Assembly: GCA_018700655.1 (NCBI GenBank)
Contig: JABIUG010000239.1
Location: 1 to 15,902, forward strand
DNA from: Rhodospirillaceae bacterium
GTDB lineage: Bacteria > Pseudomonadota > Alphaproteobacteria > SP197
Length of the DNA stretch: 15,902 nt
Direction of reading: 5' to 3'
The notes under the pieces were generated by a model. That model saw nothing but the letters and a program-made list of their open reading frames with translations, was not told the origin of the DNA and did no database searches. Positions 1-7,596 of the stretch are shown in pieces (position 1 is the first letter of the stretch; every line of letters starts with the position of its first letter). A program made the position numbers and the translations under genes.

Positions 1-1357
1 CGGCGGCGGCAATGATGTCATCGGCACGGAACCATTCGGGCGTGCCGTAGTCGAGTCCCTGGATGGCGCGACCGGCGAAATCCCTGGCGCGGTCCATTTC
101 GCCACGCAGAAAGTGCATTTCAGCCCGGGCGACATGGGACTGTGGCTCCATTTCGAGCTTGCCATAGGCTTGTCCCAGTAGATGCCAGGTTCGTGGTGAG
201 TCTTCCTCGTACCGGCGCGCCACCGTCAGCTCTTCCACGGCCAGCTCCCAGGAGGCGGGATCATCGAACTGAAGCAGGGCCTGGGCCAGGCCAATGTGCA
301 GCAGTGGTTGGTCCGGCGCCAGTGCGACGGCGCGTTCATAGGACGGGATCGCTTCAACAACGCTGCCGGTGTCATAGAGCATTTGACCGCGCAACTCGTG
401 GAAGTACGGATTTTCTGGCTCTTCGGCCAACAAACCATCGATCAGTTCCAGGGCCTCGTCCATCAGGCGTTCCTGGTACTTGGCGATCGCCCAGGCGTAG
501 CGCGAGTAAAGATCGGCATCGCGGTTGGGATAATGCAGATAGGTCGTGCGTGGCGGCTCCAGAAAGCCGAACAGCTTGGCGACCATGCGCCGCTGCCGGT
601 CGACCAGATCGGGAGGCGAAACGGCATCGGCATAAGCCGAGCGTTCGATATGGGCATCGATCGCCCGGACACGCTCGGTGCTCAGTGGATGGGTCAGGAA
701 ATAGGGAATTTCCGGGTTGGTCAGCAGGAGCTCGTTTTCCGAAAGCGTCGCCATCATATCGCGCAGACCTTCGGCCGATTGACCGGTCGCTTCCAGAAAA
801 CGCAGCCCGGCCTGGTCGGCCGCTGATTCCTGCGTCCTGGCATAGGTCAGGAACTGGCGCTGGCCGATCTGGCTGCCACTGGCCATGATCGCGACACCGG
901 CCGCGCCGCCGCCCAGAACGCCCACCGCCACACCCAGAATGGTCGAGAGCAGGACCATCGCCGAGGCGTTTTCGTAAGCACCTCTGACGCGGGCCAGATG
1001 GCCGCCCGAGAGATGCCCGGTTTCATGCGCGATGACGCCGATCACCAGATTGGGGTCTCGGCTTTCCATCAGCAGGCCGCTGAACAGGAATAGATGCCGG
1101 CCATTGGCAACAAAGGCATTCAGCACATTGTCGTCGACCAGGTGAATTTCGATGCTTTCGGGGTTGAGGTTTGCAGCCTCGAACAGCGGTACGGCATAAA
1201 CCCGGATCGTGTCTTCGATTTCGGCATCGCGGAACAGAGACAGCGATTGCGCCGACGCAGGGGAGACCGACCACGGCCCGCCCAGGCCAAGCGCAAGGCA
1301 AAGCACCGCAACGATCGTGCGGCGCGATGTGAACCATTGGAGAAACGTGCTGAGCAT
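1..1357 (-). CDS. M48 family zinc metalloprotease with C-terminal TPR-like repeats (C-terminus beyond window)
   Basis: Predicted secreted peptidase of the M48 (BepA/LoiP-like) group, which in other bacteria handles envelope and outer-membrane protein quality control. The ATG at 1357-1355 is followed by an N-terminal region with two Arg, a hydrophobic core rich in Leu, Val and Ala, and an A-S-A-like cleavage site (about residues 1-35). The zinc motif HETGH is at residues 111-115, followed by LSGGHLARV. The third ligand lies in a QESAAD stretch near residue 174. After the catalytic domain a PHPLS-like element reads THPLSTERV, as in this family. From about residue 260 the chain forms alanine- and leucine-rich helical pairs such as YERAVALAPDQPLLHIGLAQ, typical of TPRs. 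The frame stays open to base 1, so at least 452 residues are present and the stop is outside. No other gene is on this strand nearby. Family assignment is firm; the substrate is unknown. Confidence 0.9.
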   Translation of the reverse strand, partial: MLSTFLQWFTSRRTIVAVLCLALGLGGPWSVSPASAQSLSLFRDAEIEDTIRVYAVPLFEAANLNPESIEIHLVDDNVLNAFVANGRHLFLFSGLLMESRDPNLVIGVIAHETGHLSGGHLARVRGAYENASAMVLLSTILGVAVGVLGGGAAGVAIMASGSQIGQRQFLTYARTQESAADQAGLRFLEATGQSAEGLRDMMATLSENELLLTNPEIPYFLTHPLSTERVRAIDAHIERSAYADAVSPPDLVDRQRRMVAKLFGFLEPPRTTYLHYPNRDADLYSRYAWAIAKYQERLMDEALELIDGLLAEEPENPYFHELRGQMLYDTGSVVEAIPSYERAVALAPDQPLLHIGLAQALLQFDDPASWELAVEELTVARRYEEDSPRTWHLLGQAYGKLEMEPQSHVARAEMHFLRGEMDRARDFAGRAIQGLDYGTPEWFRADDIIAAA

Positions 1358-1396
1358 CCTGTCGTTCGGTCCCTGCTTCGTTTGAAGCGGCTTTCG

Positions 1397-1427
1397 ATTA
1401 TCCGATTTCCCGTACTTTGACGAGCAA
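1397..1427 (-). promoter_or_regulatory. Candidate promoter for the M48 protease
   Basis: On the minus strand, TTGCTC (1427-1422) and GATAAT (1402-1397) lie 19 bp apart, about 40 bp before the protease ATG. The -10 is good, the -35 is weak and the spacing is long. The 282-bp spacer between the two divergent genes (1358-1639) shows no other clear signal besides the tandem repeat near its right end. A plus-strand TTGACG at 1417-1422 with ATTGTA at 1440-1445 could serve the GGT gene but is weaker still. Confidence 0.25.
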
Positions 1428-1588
1428 ATCAAATCACCAATTGTAGCAAAGGCGTGCAGTGACATGCCTGCGTCACACGGGTTTCGCCGTGGTCATGCCG
1501 GTGATATCTTCCGGCGCGGTGTCGCGATTGCGCGATGACCGTTCTGCGGTTTGGGCCTGCGCCAAGGATGGCTGCCGGGCGCCAGATC

Positions 1589-1624
1589 CCCAATGTGAAC
1601 AACAGGCCCAATGTGAACAACAGG
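1589..1624. repeat. Exact 18-bp tandem duplication (two copies) upstream of the GGT gene
   Basis: The unit CCCAATGTGAACAACAGG occurs twice with no mismatch, at 1589-1606 and 1607-1624. It ends 6 bp before the GGGAG ribosome-binding site of the GGT homologue, so it lies in the predicted leader. If translation began further upstream (open frame from 1535) it would encode a doubled Asn-rich hexapeptide. That start would bury the lipoprotein signal and is not favoured. It may be a simple slippage duplication. Confidence 0.9.
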
Positions 1625-1639
1625 ATTGCCGGGAGCCCC

Positions 1640-3295
1640 ATGGGGAGCGTCTTTAGACAACGTGGCGTGATCGGGCGTGTGATGCGCCGTTGTGCGACAG
1701 GCATTGCCCTGGCCGCCGCCGTGACCGCCTGCGATACGATCGAGGAAACCTTCAGCGACGGCTCGACGACGCAGGGCGTTCCGATTGCCGATGGGTTTTT
1801 CGGCGGTGTGGCCGGGGACGACCCGCGTTCCGTCCTGGCTGCGCGCGAGGCCCTGGCACGTGGTGGCACGGCAGCCGACGCGGCTGTTGCGTATTTCTTC
1901 ATGGCGGCCGTGAGTTATCCTTCGACCTCGTCGCTGGCAGCCGGCGGTGTCTGCATGGTCTACGATGAAAGCAGCAATCAGACCAAGCTGATCGATTTCC
2001 GCAATGCACCGGTTGCCACCGATGACGCCTTTGTCACGCGCCCGACGGCTGTTCCGGGTGCGGTGCGCGGCCTCTTCCTGCTGCACGCCGGAACGGGTTA
2101 TCTGGCATGGCAGGATCTCGTCGCGCCAGCCGAGCGGGCAGCACGATTCGGCATTCCGGTATCGCGTGCCCTTGCTCGTGACCTTGCGCTGGTCGGCGGC
2201 GCACTGCTCGAAGATGAAGCAGCACGCCGTCTGTTCGGCCACGCCAATGGCGGTGTCCTGCAAGAAGGTGACAATCTCGTCCAGCTTGATCTCTCGGGCA
2301 TGCTGTCGTTCATCCGCACGCGCGGCGCAGGCGACTTTTATGTCGGTTACGCGGCACGCCAGTTCTCCGAAGCGGTCCAGACCATCGGTATTCCGCTGAC
2401 CTTTGATGATATGCGTGACTACAAGCCGGTCGAACAACTCGAGACCTATCAGACCACCGTTTCGCAGGTGATCCTGGGTGCGGAAGCCAACGTGCATGTG
2501 CCGGGGGCCGGCTTCGACTCCGGCTCCTCGGTGCTGGCGGCCTTCGAAATGTTGCGCGAGAACAACGCACTCTCGCAGCCTCACAATTCCGGCGCGGCCG
2601 ATCATCTGATCGCCGAAGTCGCCCTGCGCACGGCAGTGGCGCGCACGATGCGACCGGGCGAACCGCCTGATCCCGCGTTCGACGCCCTCCTGATGGCGAA
2701 CTATTCGCCTGCCCGTGCGACGCCGATCAGTGCCTTGCCGGCGTCTCCGTCGATCCTGATGGAAAGCCCGGCGACGTCCAGCATCACGGCGGTCGACAGC
2801 TTTGGCAATGCCGCTTCCTGTGTTTTCACCATGAACAACCTGTTCGGTAACGGCAGGGTCGCGCCCGGTACGGGAATCATTCTTTCGGCCTCGCCCGGCG
2901 GGAACCGGGGCGATGGTCTTTCGCTGTTGCCCGTCATCGTGGTCAACGAGACGGTCCGCGAGGTTGTCTTCGCCGGATCGGTTTCCGGTGGCGTGGTTTC
3001 CGCGCCCGTCATGGCGACGGTGATGGCACAGCTTCTCGAGCCTGAAGAGACGTTGGCGCAGGCCGTGGACCGGCCGCGGGTGTTCCATCCCGGTGAACCC
3101 AATGTCGTTGTCGTTGAGCCGGCAGCCGGCGAGACGGTGGTCGCCGAACTGGTCGCGCGCGGCCATGAAGTCAAAGTCGTGCCCGAGCTGGGCAGGGTCA
3201 ACGCGATCTATTGTCCCGAAGGCCTGCGCAACGGTTCGGAAAGTTGCAGCTTCAAGACGGACCCCAGGGCCTTTGGCCTAGCGGTCGGCGGCTAG
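1640..3295 (+). CDS. Divergent gamma-glutamyltransferase family protein, predicted lipoprotein
   Basis: An Ntn-hydrolase of the gamma-glutamyltranspeptidase family (551 aa). Classical members hydrolyse or transfer the gamma-glutamyl group of glutathione in the periplasm. The ATG at 1640 has GGGAG at 1631-1635; an ATG at 1682 is an alternative. The N-terminus has Arg residues, a short hydrophobic stretch and the lipobox AVTAC, giving Cys31 as lipidation site. Asp follows it, which in enterobacteria would favour inner-membrane retention. Family landmarks are GGTAADAAVA (76-84), IDFR with Arg121 (glutamate-carboxylate binding in known GGTs), and TSSITAVDSFGNAAS. In the last, Thr379 aligns with the autoprocessing nucleophile of E. 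coli GGT (TTHYSVVD). The His two residues after the nucleophile is Ser here, DFRE is DFRN, and the oxyanion motif GSPGGS reads GSVSGG. Fold and family are clear; GGT activity is not assured. It is followed by an aminotransferase after 30 bp, probably co-transcribed. Confidence 0.85.
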   Translation: MGSVFRQRGVIGRVMRRCATGIALAAAVTACDTIEETFSDGSTTQGVPIADGFFGGVAGDDPRSVLAAREALARGGTAADAAVAYFFMAAVSYPSTSSLAAGGVCMVYDESSNQTKLIDFRNAPVATDDAFVTRPTAVPGAVRGLFLLHAGTGYLAWQDLVAPAERAARFGIPVSRALARDLALVGGALLEDEAARRLFGHANGGVLQEGDNLVQLDLSGMLSFIRTRGAGDFYVGYAARQFSEAVQTIGIPLTFDDMRDYKPVEQLETYQTTVSQVILGAEANVHVPGAGFDSGSSVLAAFEMLRENNALSQPHNSGAADHLIAEVALRTAVARTMRPGEPPDPAFDALLMANYSPARATPISALPASPSILMESPATSSITAVDSFGNAASCVFTMNNLFGNGRVAPGTGIILSASPGGNRGDGLSLLPVIVVNETVREVVFAGSVSGGVVSAPVMATVMAQLLEPEETLAQAVDRPRVFHPGEPNVVVVEPAAGETVVAELVARGHEVKVVPELGRVNAIYCPEGLRNGSESCSFKTDPRAFGLAVGG

Positions 3296-3325
3296 AGCCG
3301 CCACGGCGCGCGCCAGCAAGCGGTC

Positions 3326-4480
3326 ATGGCTTTGAAGATTTCGCAACGCGGGCATGTGCCGCCTTTCCTGGTGATGGAGGTCATGCAGGCCGCCGCCGAC
3401 CGGCTGGCAAGCGGCCGTGATGTCCTGCATCTAGAAGTCGGCCAGCCCGGCACGGCCGCGCCGCGCGGCGTGCGGGAGGCGGCCAAGCGGGCGATCGACA
3501 ACGAACGCCTCGGTTACACGGTGGCTCTGGGCATCGATCCGTTGCGTGAGGCGATCGCGCACCATTACCTTGATTTCTATGGCCTGACGGTACCGCCCGA
3601 GCGGATCGTGGTGACGACCGGGTCTTCGGGTGGGTTCCTGCTTTCGTTTCTGGCGTGTTTTGATCCCGGTGACCGGGTCGCGCTGGCTGAGCCGGGTTAT
3701 CCCTGTTACCGCAACATCCTTGAGGCGCTGGGTCTGGAGGCGGTTGCCCTGCCGGTCGATCATGACACACGGTTCCAGCCGACCGTCGCGATGCTCGAAG
3801 CGCTTGATGCACCGATCGACGGGCTGATCCTTGCCAGTCCGTCAAACCCGACGGGGACCATGGTTTCGCCGGCCGAACTGGAAGCCGTGGCCGGGCATTG
3901 CCGACGATCGGGCATCCGGCTGATCTCCGACGAGATCTATCACGGTATTTCCTATGGCATGGAAGCAGCGACAGCGGCCGCGATCGACAGCAACACCGTG
4001 GTGATCAACAGCTTCTCGAAATACTTCTCGATGACGGGCTGGCGCATCGGCTGGATGGTCGTGGGTGAAGACCTGGTGAAACCGATCGAGCGGCTGGCAC
4101 AGAACTTCTTCATTTCGCCGCCGACGCTGTCGCAACATGCCGCGGTGGCGGCGTTCGACTGCCGCGACGAACTCGACGCCAACATTGCGGTTTATGCCGC
4201 CAACCGCGATCTGCTGCTCGAGGAATTGCCGCGCGCCGGCTTGACCCGGTTGAGCCAGTCCGATGGTGCGTTCTACATCTATGCCGATATCTCCGAACAC
4301 ACCGATGACAGCGAAGCGTTCTGTCGCGCGCTGCTCGATGAGACCGGCGTCGCGGTGACGCCGGGGCTCGACTTTGATCCCGTGCGGGGCTCGCGCTCGA
4401 TGCGGATATCGTATTCGGGAAGCACTGCCGATATGGCGCAGGCGGCCAGGCGCATGGCCGATTGGCTCGCCCGGCGTTGA
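3326..4480 (+). CDS. Class I/II pyridoxal-phosphate aminotransferase
   Basis: A cytoplasmic fold-type I PLP aminotransferase of the AspC/AatA-like group, 384 aa, full length for the family. It moves an amino group from an amino acid to a 2-oxo acid; the true substrate cannot be read from sequence. Visible landmarks: GYTVALGIDPLREAIA substrate-loop region (63-78), TTGSSGGF for phosphate binding (97-104), SPSNPTG with Asn174, SDEIYHG with Asp202 and Tyr205, the Schiff-base Lys232 in NSFSKYFSMTGWRIGW, and Arg360 in SMRISYSG for substrate carboxylate. The start is ATG at 3326 with only a weak upstream purine stretch. It lies 30 bp after the GGT homologue on the same strand and ends just before a strong terminator, so the two probably form one transcript. 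A GGT product (a released amino acid) would suit an aminotransferase, but this link is inference. Confidence 0.92.
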   Translation: MALKISQRGHVPPFLVMEVMQAAADRLASGRDVLHLEVGQPGTAAPRGVREAAKRAIDNERLGYTVALGIDPLREAIAHHYLDFYGLTVPPERIVVTTGSSGGFLLSFLACFDPGDRVALAEPGYPCYRNILEALGLEAVALPVDHDTRFQPTVAMLEALDAPIDGLILASPSNPTGTMVSPAELEAVAGHCRRSGIRLISDEIYHGISYGMEAATAAAIDSNTVVINSFSKYFSMTGWRIGWMVVGEDLVKPIERLAQNFFISPPTLSQHAAVAAFDCRDELDANIAVYAANRDLLLEELPRAGLTRLSQSDGAFYIYADISEHTDDSEAFCRALLDETGVAVTPGLDFDPVRGSRSMRISYSGSTADMAQAARRMADWLARR

Positions 4481-4542
4481 ATGCAAAACTGCCCCGGAAC
4501 CATCATAGTTTCCGAGGCGGTAAACGCTCCAATCGGATCGTA

Positions 4543-4576
4543 AAAAAGGTTGCGCCACTTGTGGCGCAACCTTTTT
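4543..4576. terminator. Bidirectional intrinsic terminator between convergent genes
   Basis: A perfect inverted repeat: AAAAAGGTTGCGCCAC at 4543-4558 and its complement at 4561-4576, separated by TT (the closing base pair probably opens to a 4-nt loop). The GC-rich 11-bp core is flanked by an A-run on the left and a T-run on the right. RNA from either direction therefore ends in a stem plus U-tract. It serves the aminotransferase on the plus strand and RNase E on the minus strand. Confidence 0.93.
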
Positions 4577-4603
4577 GCGTGAATCCGATCTGGTTCAGAG
4601 AGG

Positions 4604-4666
4604 TAGAGCAGATTCACGCGTTAGGCCTGTATCGCAGGCGATGCAGACTTAACGCGATCTGCTCTA
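4604..4666. repeat. 63-nt palindromic element (REP-like) overlapping the rne stop codon
   Basis: The outer arms TAGAGCAGAT (4604-4613) and ATCTGCTCTA (4657-4666) are exact complements. After a 3-nt bulge (TCA, 4614-4616), CGCGTTA (4617-4623) pairs with TAACGCG (4650-4656). The inside continues as an imperfect stem, CCTGTATCGC (4626-4635) against GCGATGCAGA (4638-4647), with one mismatch and a wobble pair. The whole element folds to roughly 28 bp. The last three bases are the RNase E stop codon read on the minus strand. A shorter hairpin GCCTG/CAGGC (4625-4639) competes for the centre. It is separate from the terminator at 4543-4576. Identity as a dispersed element is inference. Confidence 0.75.
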
Positions 4667-7474
4667 ATCGGGATTGACGATTTTCTGCCACCAGCCACGG
4701 CGTGCGGGTGCAGCAGGTGCCGGCTCTTCGACCGGGGCGTCTTCTTCAGCAGAACCTGCATCGGTCGTGACCTCAACCTGATCTGCTCCAACCGCAACCC
4801 TGGTAGTGGTTACACCTTCGGAGGCAACCGGCTCGGGTTGTTTCTCTGATTCCTGCTCGGGCTCGGGGTCACGCTCGGCAACCGGCTCGACGGCGGGTTC
4901 CTCTGCTGAGGGCTCGGCCTCGACGCTTGCTTCAGACGCATCATCAGCCGCTGCGGTTTCGTCGCTCTTCTTGGCACGGCTGCGCCTGCGATGGGGCTTG
5001 GGTTTGTCCTGGGCCTCTTCGGAGGTCGCTGCTTCTTCGTTTCCGCCTTCGCCTTCGGCTACCTGAGCCTCACCGTTCTCGGTGTTTTCAGCGTTGTTGT
5101 CATCGCTGTCACCCCGACCACGCCGGCGCCTGCCGCCGCGTTTGCCGCGCCGCCGCCGCTTGCGTTCGCCGTCTTCCCTGTCGTCGCCCGACTGTGTCGA
5201 GGGTTCGCCATCGCGTGACTCACCGTCGTCATCGTTCGTGCTGTCGGCTGTGCGTGCCTCGGTGTCACCATCGTCGTTGCGATCCTTGCGCCGCCGCCGC
5301 CGACGTTTGCGTTTTTTGCCACCATCTTCCTCGTCATCGGCCTGACGGGTTTCATTCGCGGGGCGCTCGCTCGTTTTCTCTTCGACGGCGTCTTCCTGGA
5401 TGGGTCTGGCCGACGGGGTCACGACCTCGACGCGGAAGTCCGGCGCGATCAGCGTATCGTCAGCAGCGACCACAACCGTGAGCGCGTGACGTTCTTCGAT
5501 ATCGATCAGGGCCAGACGTTTTTCGTTCAACAGGTAAAGCGCGACCGAAGTCGGCACCAGAACACGGATCGATGCAGCCCGGCCCTTGATCGCTGCGTCT
5601 TCGATGCCGCGAAGGACGTGGAGGACGGTCGATTCCGTCGAGCGTTGATAGCCTGAGCCGCCACAATGGGGGCAGGCATCCGAAAGGGCTTCCTGGAAGC
5701 TGGGACGAAGGCGCTGACGCGACATTTCCATCAGGCCGAAGCCGCTGATCCGACCGATCTGGATGCGGGCACGATCGGGCTTGACCGCTTCCTTCACCTT
5801 GCGTTCAACCGTGCGTTCGTTGCGGTTCTCGTCCATGTCGATGAAATCGATGACGATCAGCCCGGCAAGATCACGCAGGCGCAACTGCCGCCCGATCTCG
5901 GCCGCAGCCTCGACATTGGTTTTCACCGCCGTCTCTTCGATGTTGCGTTCTTTGGTCGAGCGCCCGGAGTTGACGTCGATCGCAACCAGAGCCTCGGTCT
6001 GGTTGATCACGATGTAACCGCCCGACTTCAGCTGCACGACCGGGCTGTGCATGTCCTCGAGCTGGCTCTCGACCTCATAGCGATGGAACAGCGAGGTCGC
6101 TTCCTTGTAGGGCTTCACCCTTGCCGCATGGCTCGGCATCAGGAGCTTCATGTAGGTCTTGGCCATCTTGTAGCCTTCGTCACCCTCGACCAGGATCTCG
6201 TCGATATCCTTGGCATAGAGATCGCGGATGGCCCGCTTGATGATGTTGGCTTCTTCATAGATCAGGGATGGCGCGGTGGCCTGCAGTGTGGCGGAGCGAA
6301 TCTCCTCCCACTGCTTCAGGAGGCTGTTGAAGTCGCGCTTGATCTCGAGCTTGGTGCGGCCCTGTCCGGCGGTACGGATGATCAGACCCATGCCTTCGGG
6401 CACTTCCAGTCCGGCAGCGACTTCCTTGAGACGGCGACGCTGTTTTACATCGGCGATCTTGCGCGAGATGCCTCCGCCCCGCGGGGTGTTGGGCATCAGA
6501 ACGCAATAGCGCCCGGCAATCGAAAGATAGGTCGTGAGAGCAGCGCCCTTGTTGCCGCGCTCTTCCTTGACGACCTGAATCAGAACGATCTGGCGCCGCT
6601 TGATGACTTCCTGGATGCGATAGCCGCGTTTCAGGATTGCGGCATGCATGGCCGCTTCGGCGCGCTCGCCCTCGTCTTCATTGCTGGGCTTGCGTGAACG
6701 GCGGCGGCCGCGTGAGCGTGACCTGGGACGTTCGGCTGCTTCGGTACTGGCTGGGGAATCGGCCTTGGCCGTTTCGCCGTCATCATCCTCGGCCGCGACA
6801 TCGTCGCCGTCCTGCTCATCAGATTCGCCAGCATCTTCCTGCGCGGCGGCCTCGCCATCGTCGCCGGCTTCCTCGCCGTCTGCTGCTTCGGCGTCTGCTT
6901 CCACGTCACCGGAAGCCTTGATATCGCCAGCCTCATCGTCTGAGGCCTCGTTGGGTGCTGCGGCATCGTTCTCAATGACCACGTCGATGACTTCGACGCT
7001 TTGATCGTCGTCGCCGTTATCGTTCGAGGCTTCGTCGTCATCGTCGTCGCTCTGTTGGGTGCTGGTCTCGTCGTCATCACCCTGGTCGTCGTCATCATCC
7101 GCGCTGACGGAATCGCCGTTGTCGTCATCATCGGCAACATCGTCTTCGGCGACATCATCCTCGGCTTCGCGATTGGCTTCCTCGACCAGGCGTGCCTGTT
7201 CGGCGGCAAGCTCTTCACGATCCGATACCGGGATCTGGAAGTAATCCGGGTGAAACTCGCTGAAGGCGAGAAACCCGTGGCGGTTGCCACCATATTCGAC
7301 AAAGGCTGCCTGCAGCGACGGCTCGACCCGCGTCACTTTCGCCAGATAGATGTTGCCCTTGAGCTGGGACTTTATCGCGGATTCAACGTCAAATTCCTGT
7401 AGCTCACGGCCGTCGGAGACGGCCACACGGGTCTCTTCCCGGTGGCCCGCGTCGATCAACATACGTTTGGTCAT
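4664..7474 (-). CDS. rne: Ribonuclease E (Rne/Rng family)
   Basis: The main endoribonuclease for mRNA turnover and rRNA/tRNA processing, and scaffold of the degradosome; 936 aa. The S1 domain opens at about residue 38 (KGNIYLAKVTRVEPSLQAAFVEYG). It is interrupted by a strongly acidic low-complexity insertion (about 101-270, with runs of four to five Asp, then an Arg/Ser-rich end) and resumes near 275-320. The 5'-sensor/RNase H-like region follows. The DNase I-like domain has catalytic Asp500 (VAIDVNSGR) and Asp543 (IVIDFIDMD). The Zn-link is CPHCGGSG (601-608). The C-terminal half (about 690-936) is disordered, with Arg patches near 720-730 and 770-788, acidic stretches between, and a terminal RRGWWQKI motif as in alphaproteobacterial homologues. 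The start is ATG 7474; the ribosome site is weak (GATGGA). The gene is monocistronic, with its own leader and a terminator at 4543-4576. Confidence 0.97.
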   Translation of the reverse strand: MTKRMLIDAGHREETRVAVSDGRELQEFDVESAIKSQLKGNIYLAKVTRVEPSLQAAFVEYGGNRHGFLAFSEFHPDYFQIPVSDREELAAEQARLVEEANREAEDDVAEDDVADDDDNGDSVSADDDDDQGDDDETSTQQSDDDDDEASNDNGDDDQSVEVIDVVIENDAAAPNEASDDEAGDIKASGDVEADAEAADGEEAGDDGEAAAQEDAGESDEQDGDDVAAEDDDGETAKADSPASTEAAERPRSRSRGRRRSRKPSNEDEGERAEAAMHAAILKRGYRIQEVIKRRQIVLIQVVKEERGNKGAALTTYLSIAGRYCVLMPNTPRGGGISRKIADVKQRRRLKEVAAGLEVPEGMGLIIRTAGQGRTKLEIKRDFNSLLKQWEEIRSATLQATAPSLIYEEANIIKRAIRDLYAKDIDEILVEGDEGYKMAKTYMKLLMPSHAARVKPYKEATSLFHRYEVESQLEDMHSPVVQLKSGGYIVINQTEALVAIDVNSGRSTKERNIEETAVKTNVEAAAEIGRQLRLRDLAGLIVIDFIDMDENRNERTVERKVKEAVKPDRARIQIGRISGFGLMEMSRQRLRPSFQEALSDACPHCGGSGYQRSTESTVLHVLRGIEDAAIKGRAASIRVLVPTSVALYLLNEKRLALIDIEERHALTVVVAADDTLIAPDFRVEVVTPSARPIQEDAVEEKTSERPANETRQADDEEDGGKKRKRRRRRRKDRNDDGDTEARTADSTNDDDGESRDGEPSTQSGDDREDGERKRRRRGKRGGRRRRGRGDSDDNNAENTENGEAQVAEGEGGNEEAATSEEAQDKPKPHRRRSRAKKSDETAAADDASEASVEAEPSAEEPAVEPVAERDPEPEQESEKQPEPVASEGVTTTRVAVGADQVEVTTDAGSAEEDAPVEEPAPAAPARRGWWQKIVNPD

Positions 7475-7509
7475 TGGGAGTCCATCTTTCGCCGACAGCG
7501 CGCGAGCAT
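7471..7509 (-). CDS. Possible 12-codon leader ORF overlapping the rne start (ATGA)
   Basis: On the minus strand an ATG at 7509-7507 opens a frame of 12 codons (MLARCRRKMDSQ). Its TGA (7473-7471) overlaps the rne ATG by the ATGA arrangement used for translational coupling. A purine stretch GGAAG lies only 3 nt before this ATG, too close for an ideal ribosome site. rne itself has a poor Shine-Dalgarno sequence, which would fit coupling. Such short frames arise often by chance, so this is a candidate only. Confidence 0.2.
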   Translation of the reverse strand: MLARCRRKMDSQ

Positions 7510-7579
7510 CCGCTTCCGAAGAAACGTGCCGGCGCTGTCTTGGTTGTGCGTGATCCCCGACCGGTCCAGTTCGTGGCTG

Positions 7580-7596
7580 CGTCCGTCGTGCGGACG
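7580..7596 (-). promoter_or_regulatory. Hairpin in the rne 5' leader
   Basis: CGTCCG (7580-7585) and CGGACG (7591-7596) form a perfect 6-bp GC-rich stem with a 5-nt loop, about 105 nt upstream of the rne start. There is no T-run on either side, so it is not a terminator. It could be a structural element of the leader RNA, but a stem of this size is not rare in GC-rich DNA. Confidence 0.35.

Noticed and set aside
142..888. 248-codon plus-strand frame in the left part
   Set aside because: Opposite the TPR and catalytic regions of the M48 protease, which shows HETGH and a coherent domain order on the minus strand.
1493..3166. 557-codon open frame on the minus strand opposite the GGT homologue
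   Set aside because: Rich in Arg, His, Asp and Gly with no domain pattern; it is the complement of a gene with clear family motifs, and such antisense frames are common in GC-rich DNA.
5666..6697. 343-codon open frame on the plus strand opposite rne
   Set aside because: It mirrors the conserved catalytic core of RNase E; its Leu/Asp/His-rich composition is what the complement of that core gives. No ribosome site of note.
7100..7180. Short-period codon repeats as a possible microsatellite or CRISPR-like array
   Set aside because: No regular spacer-repeat structure; the repetition comes from Asp codons in the acidic insertion of RNase E.
7001..7402. Plus-strand frame encoding a strikingly Val/Ile-rich, membrane-like peptide
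   Set aside because: Val and Ile codons (GTC, ATC) are the exact complements of GAC and GAT, so this is the reverse of the Asp-rich tract in RNase E, not a membrane protein.
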